Shown piece after piece: positions 43,484-53,300 of a stretch of 64,000 nucleotides of DNA. The DNA is from Gliomastix tumulicola (taxonomy: Eukaryota; Ascomycota; Sordariomycetes; Hypocreales; Bionectriaceae). A program made the translations under genes and the position numbers. Within the stretch, counting starts at the first letter, position 1. Each line of letters opens with the position of its first letter. The stretch is taken from assembly GCA_001599755.1 (NCBI GenBank), contig BCHX01000005.1, forward strand, positions 3,158,409-3,222,408, read 5' to 3'. The notes beneath the pieces are model-generated. The model was not told the origin of the DNA. It saw only the letters and a program-made list of their open reading frames with translations, and searched no databases.

Positions 43484-44110
43484 TCACCCGGCAACCTGCT
43501 CCAGTCCCTCATATTCCTGCAAGTCATACTTGAATGGCGCATCCCTCTTCACTCTCTCCGAAAACCTGGCCGACACATGGTATGGCCGCCAGAACCCCTT
43601 CCACTTCGGATCCAACCTTCCTCCTATCGCCCACACAACGTGCTTGTGAATGTCGGTGACGTTCTTGAATGTATAATCGCTGGTTCCCGTCGTGATGGTC
43701 AACGTATCTGGCGCGGATTCCCGATGTTTTATAATCCAGTGGTCGTTGTGTGTTTCGACGTCCCGGCACGTTCTACCATTCCACTCCAGCGCCACCAAAC
43801 TCTGGCAAGATGTACCCTGCAAACTCGAGCGTCTTCTACCGTCCGATTCGGGGCTGCGTCTGTAGAATGATACGCTTCGTCTTCGTAATCCCCAATGGCA
43901 TTCGGGCTCGGCCCAGCTCTCGTGGTTGATAATGGCGTTGTCAACGTTGCAGATCGTGAAGATGCAGTCCTCTTTGGTGGAGGGGGAGAATATCCCCGAT
44001 GGTGATGGCGGGTTCACCTTGGCGACAGGTTTCCATGGAATTGCGGCAAGGACAAGTCGCAGAATGCCAGTACGGTAAACTGGAGGGACGCAGCGAAACG
44101 TCTGCGAAGA
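43484..44110 (-). CDS. Uncertain orphan protein, 5' end unresolved
   Basis: A continuous minus-strand frame of about 200 codons ending at 43484 has amino-acid use that looks coding (DCIFTICNVDNAIINHESWA, WNGRTCRDVETHNDHWIIKH, IHKHVVWAIGGRLDPKWKGF) and an even spread of Cys and Trp. It contains no methionine, so its start must lie in an upstream exon that I could not place; several AG acceptors lie near 44050-44100. A hydrophobic run (GILRLVLAAIPW) near the 5' end could be part of a signal peptide. No family is recognised. It may alternatively be a chance frame. Confidence 0.35.
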   Translation of the reverse strand, partial: SSQTFRCVPPVYRTGILRLVLAAIPWKPVAKVNPPSPSGIFSPSTKEDCIFTICNVDNAIINHESWAEPECHWGLRRRSVSFYRRSPESDGRRRSSLQGTSCQSLVALEWNGRTCRDVETHNDHWIIKHRESAPDTLTITTGTSDYTFKNVTDIHKHVVWAIGGRLDPKWKGFWRPYHVSARFSERVKRDAPFKYDLQEYEGLEQVAG

Positions 44111-44172
44111 ACAACCGCAAGCTTCCCGCCTTTGTAGTATATCAAGGGCGGTGTAGTCCCTCGGCCAGCATG

Positions 44173-44205
44173 CAGCCACTACCAGCCACTACCAGCCACT
44201 ACCAG
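44173..44205 (+). repeat. 10-bp tandem repeat
   Basis: Three perfect copies of CAGCCACTAC plus a partial fourth, in the region between the uncertain orphan frame and the glyoxalase-like gene. Confidence 0.85.
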
Positions 44206-45039
44206 AGGTCAGGCATTGGCGCTTAAACGTCTGGTACCGGCTCAACGCATGCCCATGCGGAGGCATTCTCAAGGGCGCCCCAGCGGTAGTGCATCCTCCA
44301 CTGCGAGCGTGCGGCCCCCATCGTGTGTGGCTCACAAATTCAGCAGTCCTGACGCGTGCGAACCACGTGGATGGCCTTCCGCTTACCTTGCACCTCTGCT
44401 ATCCTCAATGGGCGAGCATGCAAGGAACTTTGACCCCCTGCACTCTCGGAGCCAAGGTAGTGGGGAAAGGAGGGGTAGAAGGGTAGGAGATCCTAGCGAA
44501 TCGATGCATCTCGTCGCCTGTCAGACAGGGCGTGGCAAAGTTCCTTGTCCCCCAAGTCGATCCCGCGAGTCAGAGAGTCCTGCCTGGAAATTCTATCAAA
44601 GTTCCTTACCTGATGGTGTGATGGTCAGCTCATCAGGCCAAGGTCCTCCCTGCATACTCGAGGCGTGTGGCCTCGGCAGGGGACGTGGCCTTTGATTCAT
44701 GCTCAAGCCACTTCACATCACGTGTTGATGATTTGACAGTACGGTAATGACGAGCCCTGGAAGCTCCAAGTCCCTGGCGGCTGACCACGCATCGTCCCCA
44801 AAGTTCCTCGCTCTTGCACGTTTTGCAATAGCTTGCCACCCGCCGATTACGCATATCCAACCGTGCAGAGACATTCTTGAAGAGTATCTTTCCGAGATTG
44901 CACATTCGTGTACTATTTAACGAGCTTCTCGAGATCTCAACTTCCAGAAACTTCCTCGGATTCTTCCTCGGATTCTTCCTGCCCCATCTCCTTACATTTC
45001 CATACGCAACCAAGCAACGTTAAAGCCCCGCACCGCACC
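44206..45039. promoter_or_regulatory. Promoter side of the glyoxalase-like gene with clustered AAAGTTCC motifs
   Basis: No gene supported. Four AAAGTTCC motifs (44424 inverted, 44537, 44598, 44800) lie within 385 bases. A C/T- and A-rich leader with duplicated TCCTCGGATTCT (near 44955-44980) precedes the ATG at 45040. Confidence 0.45.
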
Positions 45040-45972
45040 ATGACTTCCGTCCAGCAAGATCACGTTGTTCTTCTCGTCGACACCCCCTTCTTTGAAAACC
45101 TCCCCGCCTGGGTCACCGACAACTTCACCGTCACCCCTGGAGGCTACCACGACGGCCAGCCATCCCGCAACAAGCTGGTCATCTTCGCCGACGGCAGCTA
45201 CCTCGAGTTCTTCAACTGGTACGACACGCCTCCGTCCCTCGATGACGAGCACCTGCCGATGAGGTTCTGGGGGGCCAAGACCCCGGGCCTGATCGACTTC
45301 GCTATCACCGACACGAGCCACTCCGCCGAGGAATCCGTCGGCACGGTCAACGAACGCCTGTCCGAGGGACCGGAGCAGGACGCCGGCCTCGGTGTCAAGT
45401 TCGGCAAGCCGACTGCGGGCTCGCGCAAGAAGGCCGACGGCGTGGAGATCTCGTGGAAGGTGACACGGCCCGAGTTCTCCAAGGGCGACAAGACGCCCAG
45501 CGCAGAACTCTTCGCCAACGGCAGAATCGACGTCCCGTTCTTCTGCCACGACGTCACCCCGCGCACCGGCAGGGTCCCCAGTCAAGACCAGGACAAGACG
45601 ACGCACCCTTGCGGCGCCACCGGCATCGCGGCCTGCGAGATCCTCGTGCCCAAGGACCTGCAGGCCGAATACGCCAGCGTCTATGCCAAGATTCTGGGCT
45701 CCCCGGTCGAGCCTGTCGCCGCCGCCGCCGCCACCGGGCAGAGCGCGCATACTCTCGACATCGGTGTGCCGCAGGGATCTGTACGCTCCGCCGTGGTGGT
45801 GCGTGCTGCCGAGAGCGAGGGAGACATCAAGCGCATGCAGGAGAGGGGCATCGGCTTCTCTGATCTCGTCATCGCCGTCAAGTCTGATGGCCCCGGCGGT
45901 GAGGCGAGGCGCCCACTCGGCTCCAGCGGTATCGAGTCTACGATCTGGCTGGAAAAGGCCAAGGCGGAATGA
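45040..45972 (+). CDS. Glyoxalase-like domain protein
   Basis: Single exon, 310 residues from ATG 45040; the frame is open further upstream to 44908, but that part reads as a Ser/Thr-rich leader. It starts DHVVLLVDTPFFENLPAW with TPGGYHDGQPSRNKLVIFAD and GSYLEFFNWY, the beta-alpha-beta-beta pattern of the glyoxalase-like (Glyoxalase_3, VOC) family, including the conserved GG.H..G....L..F.DG.YLE. The second half repeats a VOC-type module (HPCGATGIAACEILVP). The family is common in fungi and its chemistry is largely undetermined; metal-dependent dioxygenase or lyase activity is only a possibility. No targeting signal is seen. Confidence 0.8.
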   Translation: MTSVQQDHVVLLVDTPFFENLPAWVTDNFTVTPGGYHDGQPSRNKLVIFADGSYLEFFNWYDTPPSLDDEHLPMRFWGAKTPGLIDFAITDTSHSAEESVGTVNERLSEGPEQDAGLGVKFGKPTAGSRKKADGVEISWKVTRPEFSKGDKTPSAELFANGRIDVPFFCHDVTPRTGRVPSQDQDKTTHPCGATGIAACEILVPKDLQAEYASVYAKILGSPVEPVAAAAATGQSAHTLDIGVPQGSVRSAVVVRAAESEGDIKRMQERGIGFSDLVIAVKSDGPGGEARRPLGSSGIESTIWLEKAKAE

Positions 45973-47178
45973 ATAACGAGACGGCCTATCTATAACTATC
46001 GGAGTAAGCCGGCCAGTATTCAAGGCAGGCGAGTTGAGTTCGAACAGTTTGATGTTCTCAGGCCACCGGGGTCTGTTGACGAAGCATTATGGCATCCCGA
46101 TGATGAGTTATGAGTATCAGCAAGATTGAGAGGAATCGGTCATAGCGAAAAACTGTTCAGAGGCCACACGCCGGGCCATGTGCCTCACAGAAATTGACCA
46201 CAACGGGTTATCAGACTTTTCTTTTTTTTCAAAACCCTTGACCTGCAATGATAATAATAAGCATAAAGGCAAGACCGGGTAGATAAATTGAAAACATCCG
46301 GTCCTTCAAAATTCCAGGATTGTATCGTTGTGATGTAACGCCATCATCAATCATGTCTTCTCGGCCAACTGGGGTTCCTCAGCGGGCACTCCCAGCCACT
46401 TCATTTATCGAGGGATAGCAGACGCATCGTTTCGACATAACCCCCATAGGCTCCAGTCATGCATAGAATAAAATACCTCACGACGCCAATGGCATTGCAC
46501 AGCCCAAGGCGTTCGTCGGCTAGCCCCAACACACAGGTGGAGGGGAAACACCTTGTGCACCTTCGAAGTGTGGCAGAGCCAAGAAGGTATTACATTATTG
46601 TGTCACTACCCAATGAACTCATGTAGTCTCACAAGATGCTTTTCTATGTCCAAATAAAACAGCTCATTGAGAGCAATGTATCTTGGCACAAAGGGCGTAA
46701 AGGTATGTCAGGTTGATAATCACTTTCCTCTCACTTAACGCATATGCACAAACATATCAGCAGGGTGATCTCATAAGTTGAAATGAGAGATAATAGACCA
46801 TGCTCCTTCCTGAAATAAGTGGCCACATATCAGACTTCAAGAGACATATATAGAAAGCGTATATACAATTCACTTACGAAGTGGGACTTGAGGTTGGATT
46901 GCGAAACCTGCCACCGGGAGGGGGTAGAATTCAAACTCTATTCATTACATTCAGTGCAATAGAAGTGGCAGGGAAGGAGGACCGAAGGAAACTATATAAT
47001 ACCTGCACCAACTCTTCCAACTCTCATCCCCTTTCTTATCCTTCCTCCTCTCTATTATATCGCCCAACAGACTTACAAACTTGCACATTTATCCATCAAT
47101 CTACTCGTCCTTCATCGTGATTTGAACACACAAGAAACATATCCCATTACTGTTCATTTCTAAACATTCTACACAGCC
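45973..47178. other. Intergenic, AT-rich
   Basis: About 1.2 kb with no convincing gene. It is more AT-rich than the neighbouring coding DNA, and a TATATAA-like element at about 46993 may serve the gene starting at 47179. Confidence 0.4.
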
Positions 47179-48079
47179 ATGCCGGGTCAACACAAATATA
47201 CGGCCCCCTCCACAGATGTCCTCGAGGAAATCGCCGACCTGCACAACGGCGCCCACAAACAACTGATGGAGTTCTCGCTCACGCCCCGAGAGGACTTCCA
47301 AGTCCAACCCCCTCTCTGCTCCGGCGTCAAGAACTTCATGCTCGGGATGACGGACGGCGCATAGTGAGTAATCCCCCCCTCATTTCATACTTTACGACTC
47401 TGCGTGTGTGTCCCTTCCCCTTCCATCTCACTCACTCACTCACGCGGCGGAACTACGGAACTACATTTCTAACTAAAGTGCTGGAATAAGTAGCCAGGAA
47501 GTCGACAACATCTGGGGACCGCCGACATCCACCGATCAAGTGGCCCCCTGGTGGTGGTCATCGACGACGACCGCCACCACCACCGATGAAAGGTGTCCCC
47601 CCTGGTGGATAGCGCCGACCACCAGCGACATTGCCCCCGTCCCTCGTCCGAACGATACCACGCAAGAACCTCCTCAATACGATCACAACTGCATCAAGCA
47701 CACAAACAACTGCATCAACGAAGCAGCCAAGTGGATCGCAAAGATACAAGTGTCCCTCAGCAAACTCCAAACCAGCGTCGAAGGCGCCGCCGGCCGTCGC
47801 GGCATCGCCATCACGAAACAAGACTGGGAGGCCCTCGGCGTCCTCAAGACACAGCTCGTGGGACTGCGCGGGCGGCTCGACGACGAGATTGGGGCGCTCG
47901 AGTCCATGGACACGAAGGTACGTGTCTCCTCTTGGGAGGCGCCGAGACGAGACGGGTGGGTGAGCGTCACGGGTGGACGGGCGCCGCCGGGGCTGTCAGT
48001 TGTTGGGAGGAGCCGGGCGTCGACGGTTTCGACTGCGGGAGCGGATGAGTTCTTGGGCGGTCCACCGCCGGGGCTGTAA
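47179..48079 (+). CDS. Orphan two-exon protein
   Basis: Two exons, 47179-47363 and 47494-48079, giving 256 residues. The 130-nt intron (GTGAGT, TTCTAACTAAAG, AAGTAG) joins in phase 2 as TDGA|YQEVDNIWGPP. It begins PGQHKYTAPSTDVLEEIADL, continues with a Trp/Pro/Thr-rich low-complexity segment (PWWWSSTTT), then a predicted helical core with KHTNNCINEAAKWIAKIQVS and LKTQLVGLRGRLDDEIGALE. The C terminus carries two similar motifs, RAPPGL and GPPPGL, which supports reading through the GTACGT at 47917 rather than splicing there. No domain is recognised and no signal peptide is present. Confidence 0.65.
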
Positions 48080-48795
48080 GATGCGAGAGCTCAGAGAGCG
48101 GATTGCGGGTTGACGTGGCATTGAGAGAGAGGCTGGTCGGAATATTTGGGAATCGCAATCGCGACAGGCAGACCAGCCATCACGCAGGACACGTCAGTAC
48201 TGACGATCCAGCCAATACTATCAACAGAAATGATTTTCAGAACTTAACAAACAGCGGTCACGGCACTCGTGCCAAGCGGGAATGCTTTGCAGAAGCATGA
48301 GCGGACAGGACACGTGGTCAAGCGAAGGAAGACATCAAGTTCGTAGCCACCTCAGCTGGTAGAAGAAATACATGGACCTGTTCGAATTAATTTCAGAAGC
48401 AAAACTCCGTAACAACCGTGGCAAGTCGTATCCTGTGTGAGCCTTGCATCACACGACATACATATACTATAAAATAGGTAGGTAGGTAGGTATCTATCTG
48501 TAGCTCAGACTGGTGCCCTCTCGCTCATAGAGGTGCATTGTGCCGTAATCAAATTAGGTTTCGAAATGAAATCAATCATATCAAAAGTCTGGCTGGTTCT
48601 GGTTTCTCCTTCTGCTGTAGCAAAGACGGCCACTGGGGCCCTTCAAGGTGATGTGCCTTGGTACTGATGGATGATGATGGTGATGATAAATGGGTAGGTA
48701 GTTTTGGATGGGAGGATGGGAGGATGAGGAGTGGGAATGGGAATGGAAATGGGAATGGAAAAGGGAAGGGGAATGGGAAGCCTCGACCCTCGGTA
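48080..48795. other. Convergent intergenic region with simple repeats
   Basis: Between two converging genes. Contains a GTAG tract (48476-48492) and a purine-rich GGGAATGGGAATGGAAAT array (about 48732-48780) that reads as CCATTCCC in the 3' UTR of the minus-strand gene. No gene. Confidence 0.5.
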
Positions 48796-50372
48796 CTAGT
48801 ACACAGGCACCATGCGATCATTGCGCAGAGCGCTGCTATGCTGCACCGACTGCCTACGCTGGAAGAGACTCCGCATGATGGATCTCGACGGGCTTGAGCC
48901 GAAGTCGTTGGAGCTGGACCGGACCTGCTTCTGGGCTTGCTTCTTGACATGCCAGCGGTCCTTGATGCAGTTGTCGACAAGGGCAATCAGACCGGTGGCG
49001 ATGACAATGCTACGAGGGCGGTGTTAATCAGATGCTCTTTTGTGTGTAAGGGGCGTGTGGAGGGTGGAGGGAGACTAAATCAGTAACACAAGGTCGAGAT
49101 GGGAGGCACTTACTCGGCAATGTCGGTCTCGGCGTCGATGATGGACTGGTCGCTGATCCACATGTGGCAGGGAGGAATCCAGCCGCCAGCGTATTCGTCG
49201 GCCTCGATCTGGCTGGGGCTCCTCGACTCGGGGGTGATGTAGGCGACGGGCGAGCCGTGGCCAGCGCGGATGAGGTGGAAGGACGAGACGTTGAGAGTCT
49301 TGTCGTGGACGCGCTTCCAGGCGTAGTCGTTGCCCCACCACTCGAAATCGTAGCGTTTCGATTTGGTGCCGCCGTTGCGAGTCACGTCGACGCGGGCGTA
49401 GTTGCTGAACTCGAGCTTGATGGAGTTGGTCGGGACGAGGGCGGACGCGGGCGGTGGCGGCCGCTCGCTCGACCAGGACTCGGTGCGGAGCTGCATGGAC
49501 CGGATGGAGGCGGTGTCCCACGTCGAGGAGCTCGCGCTGTGGCCTGTGGAGGGACGCTTCTGGTGGGAGTGGGTGGTGGTGCTGGAGCGGCGGAAGGGGT
49601 GCTTGACGGTGTGGAAGGCGGAGGAGACGGATCGCTGGAAGCCCGGGCGGCTGGTGGCTGGTGGCTCGGCGTAGGCGCGCTTCGAGTTGCAGACCTCGCG
49701 GCCCGAGTCGCGGCAGTACCGGCGGAGGGAGAACTCGCGACGGGCGAGGTCGTGCATGCGCAGGTGGAAGAGCTGCACAGTGACGGGGCGGCGGCTGTTG
49801 CTGCTGGGCACGACGGTGTCGACGCGGAGGTTCATGTTGCCGTCCGGCGTGAGGTCGTCGTGGCGGATCGCGAGCCGGTCCATGGACGGGAAGAGCTGGG
49901 CGAAGGCGTCCGGCGTTGACGGCCTGACCATCGGGTCGACGATGGACGCGCGGTACTGCGGGAGGACGAGAGGGATGTCGTCGTCTGTAGGGGCGGGCAG
50001 GTCATGCTCGCGATCGTGCTCATGCTCGTCGGCCTCGTCGACAGCTCCAAGAGACTCGTCCTCCGAGAAGACCGAGTTGTACGTCTCGACCGACGCACGC
50101 GGGTCCTCCTGGGGGAAGTTGTAGCCCAGGGCCGGCACCGACTCTTCCTCCCTGGTCACGGCACTGGTCTGGCGCTGTTTCCTCTGCTGATGGTGTTGAG
50201 GCGCCATGTTCCCTGACCGGAGGGAGGTTGGAGCTGTTGAGCGAGACTCAAAGGAGGAGCATGAGCTGTCGGCGGAGGATGATGAGAGTTCGTCGCCTTC
50301 GTCATAGTGTTTGGCGTGGTGTTCGAATCGTTTTAACGGTATGGCCCGCTCACTCGGATTACTCGACTCCAT
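48796..50372 (-). CDS. Fungal-conserved protein of unknown function
   Basis: Two exons, 50372-49114 and 49009-48796, giving 490 residues. The 104-nt intron (GTAAGT, TGATTAACACC, CGTAG) joins in phase 2, AETDIA|DIVIATGLIAL. The first 250 residues are disordered, Ser/Glu-rich. The conserved part is C-terminal: IKLEFSNYARVDVTRNG, YDFEWWGNDYAWKRV, SSFHLIRAGHGSPVAYITPE and GGWIPPCHMWISD, followed across the intron by IVIATGLIALVDNCIKDRWH. I recall this block in many fungal hypothetical proteins; its sheet-rich pattern and late hydrophobic helix resemble Tubby/LURP-type folds, but that is an inference. The tail is basic and Ser-rich. Confidence 0.8.
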
Positions 50373-53300
50373 GGCGTGGATATCTTATATGTGAAAAGAG
50401 TATAGATGAGTGGTGTGTGTGTGTGTCTCCCGCAATGATTTTCGTTTTTTGCCACCGCGAGACACAGAGTTGAAGGAGGGATGGGGCTCGGGGATCGTAT
50501 ATTAAGACAGTGAAAGGATTCAGGGTGCTGTTGGGATGTTGCGTACAGGCTGGTTAGGCAGTGATGGAGATTGCTGGTTTTGATCAGGCAGGATGTCATG
50601 GCGGGCGGAGAACCAGCACATATGTAGACGGATGTGCCAGGGATGGAGTATAAGACGGCCGAGACGAGGGATGCGATGGTGCACAGTCGCTTCCGTCCCT
50701 TGCTGTTCCACGTCCAAGGTGATTCACGCCACATGAGAGAGTGACTGCAGACATGGGAGCAGGAGGCTAGTCCGGATTCGAGCTATCACTGCCTAACTGG
50801 CTGTGCACCGGGTGGCATGTGTATGGGGGCATGGGGACAGCCCCGAGGGTCGGGAATTCGAGGACTGCTCTGCTCTGGGACTATCACGACCCATCCCATC
50901 CCTCTCCCCCCCCCGTGTGACAAGGACGGGGGGGGAGCTGCCTGGATCTGGTAAAGGCATGACGGGCCCAGGGAGGTCCAGCCCAACCGTTGGCTTGGAT
51001 GGTATCCGGCCGCGGCCACGCAGTGATAAATCAGCCCCTGGACAGTGAGTCTGGCCCCACTGAGACGGGCAACGCAGAGAGGGATTTCGGACAACCAACC
51101 GTGGCTTCAAGGCTTATGAATGCATGTGTGATGCCCGCCCGTCGCTGCGTCGAGGGAGTCTGGATTGAGTGCCAACGTGGGGGTGGACGGAAATTCTTTC
51201 ATCAAGTCACGCCACTGGCTGGCAGGCTGGCAAGCTAGCGGCAGGCCACGACGACGGAGAGTGGCAGAGACCGACTTGGCGGCAATATTTTTTCCTTCTG
51301 CTGCTTTGTTACCGTAGTATTAGTTAGCAGGCAAAGGACACAGAGGGAGCCAGCAGTTACAGGCGGGCATGTCCACCTGTAGAGAGAGCACTCGTCCCAT
51401 CACATCCATATCCGACAATGCCCGGGCGGGCAGGGTGAACTGTAGAGACCCGAGGTTCGGTCGGGCTGATGTAACAGTTTCAGGCGCTTATAGTGCATGC
51501 AAGGGTGACTGTTGACGAGACCACCACCACCACCACCACCACGGGAGGAAATGCTCCCTCAGGGCGTGCCAGGGCGTCTCGGAGAGTGACCAGGCGGCCA
51601 TGGTGTCCTCGGCCACTACGGATAGGCTGTGCAGCATGTTTCCCCCAGGAGCCAGGGGCCACAATGCACCTTGCTGTAGCGAGGCGGTTCCAGTGGGTTG
51701 GCAGCCAATATGACCGCCGGCTACGGCGCTAGGTGATGGGCGTGGTCAGCTGCACCGTCCCGGACAGAGTGTGTCTCGACCGCTGGCCACCGCGGGTCTT
51801 CATTGGTCCAGGTGTACAAGAATCAAGAAACAGAGCAAGTCAGGGTGTAAGTGCAAGAGTCTGTCCAGTGTGTTGGGCGTGTCACGTACCGTTTTTAGCA
51901 TGGAATGACCGACGACTAGCCCAAGCTGGACCGAGCACGCGATGGGGCATGAGTAAGAAGTGTACGTTAAGGGAAGTTGAGTGAAGCAGACAAGCACGCA
52001 CGCGTCGGGGAATCAGGAGACGATTTGATCCTGTTTCCTGTTTCCTGTTTCTTGCCTGAAGCTGCATTCGAGATCAGATCATGTGACGATGCTGTGAAAT
52101 TTTCACGAGGCAGGAAGCACCGTTGCGCCTTCCCGTATTCTCCCGCTGCCTTTCTGTGCCTGACGAGGGAACTTAGGAAGGCGCCTGTCACCGAAGCTCC
52201 TTCCAGAACTCACGCCTGCATTCCTTCCTCTTCCTCTGATCACGAAATCTGCAAAAATCTGTCTGCCTGAGGCATCTCCCAACTCGCACTGTAACTCGGA
52301 CGCTTCGTTCAATCTCTGCCAGTGATTTCTCCCCCGCTCGCCATCCCTCCATCGAGCCCGCCATAATACCACCTCGAGCAACCAGCAGCCGTGCCCATCC
52401 ATCCGTCATCTAATCCGGAGTGGTGGCCTCGTATTTCTCGGCGCTGGTGGTGCGCTGTCCCAGACTCCAGTCTCCAGTCGGCCCTCGATCGCTGCGACGG
52501 CCTCTCGCAGACGACCTCGGGAAACAGCGAACAGCATCACGTCGCATGGCGGCGTTGCATGGAGTCCATCCAGTCGCATGGCCCACCAGACGAGGTCCAA
52601 TCGCTGGCCAGCGCCGTTGGAGAAGAATGGAAATGGAGATGGAGATGGCACACACCACCCTCTCGCTGTCCCTCCTCCCCTGAATCGGTCCAATCATCCC
52701 GCTGGCTGGGCCGCACTTACAGAAGGTCTTGTAGGTGCCCAACCACCTCCATCGTCAGTCGCATCCCAACATCCAACACACGGACACCACTCGCGATCCT
52801 GGAACAAGGCGTCTCGTCTATTGGCCCGTGGCGCTGCTCCGTCTCCAGTCCAGATGGCAAGGGAAAAAAAGAACACCCACGCCCCCCCGGCGGCGAGACC
52901 AACGAACAGGCAGGCAGCGCCTCGGTGACGGTCTGTTCGGCCAGGGCACTCGCAACGCACCGCGTAAGCCACGGGCGCAGCAGCTGTCAACAGACACCGA
53001 AACGCTCACAAGACCGGGAATCGGACAAGGAGACGGGGGAGTTGCAGAGATTGTCACGGGGTCCTGAGGGCTCTGCCGACCTCAGCCAGCTCTCCCGTGC
53101 CGGATTGGGCTGGGCACGCTGCAACAGTGGTGTATCTCCAGTCTACGAGGTCCCTCTTCAGACATCCGCGCGCCCGCCCAGCATTCCCTCGGACCATACA
53201 CCCGTCCTGCATGCTGCATGGTGCATCTGAGGCCTGCACACCAACTCATTCCGGTCATCAGCGCAGCTACATGTCAGCCTCTCATTCGTCCCCGTCAGAG

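Noticed and set aside
44992..46023. A 343-codon frame antisense to the glyoxalase-like gene
   Set aside because: Low-complexity Arg/Gly/Asp/Val composition, opposite a recognised family.
47917..47922. GTACGT inside exon 2 of the orphan gene as a donor site
   Set aside because: The downstream sequence stays open and carries the repeated PPGL motif, so splicing there is not needed.
50764..50800. A TCCGGATTCGAGCT stretch resembling a tRNA B box
   Set aside because: No matching A box or acceptor-stem pairing could be found at the right distance.
52391..53230. A 279-codon plus-strand frame in the gene-poor stretch
   Set aside because: It begins with GTG, has erratic Ser/Arg/Trp composition, overlaps other frames on both strands and matches no family.
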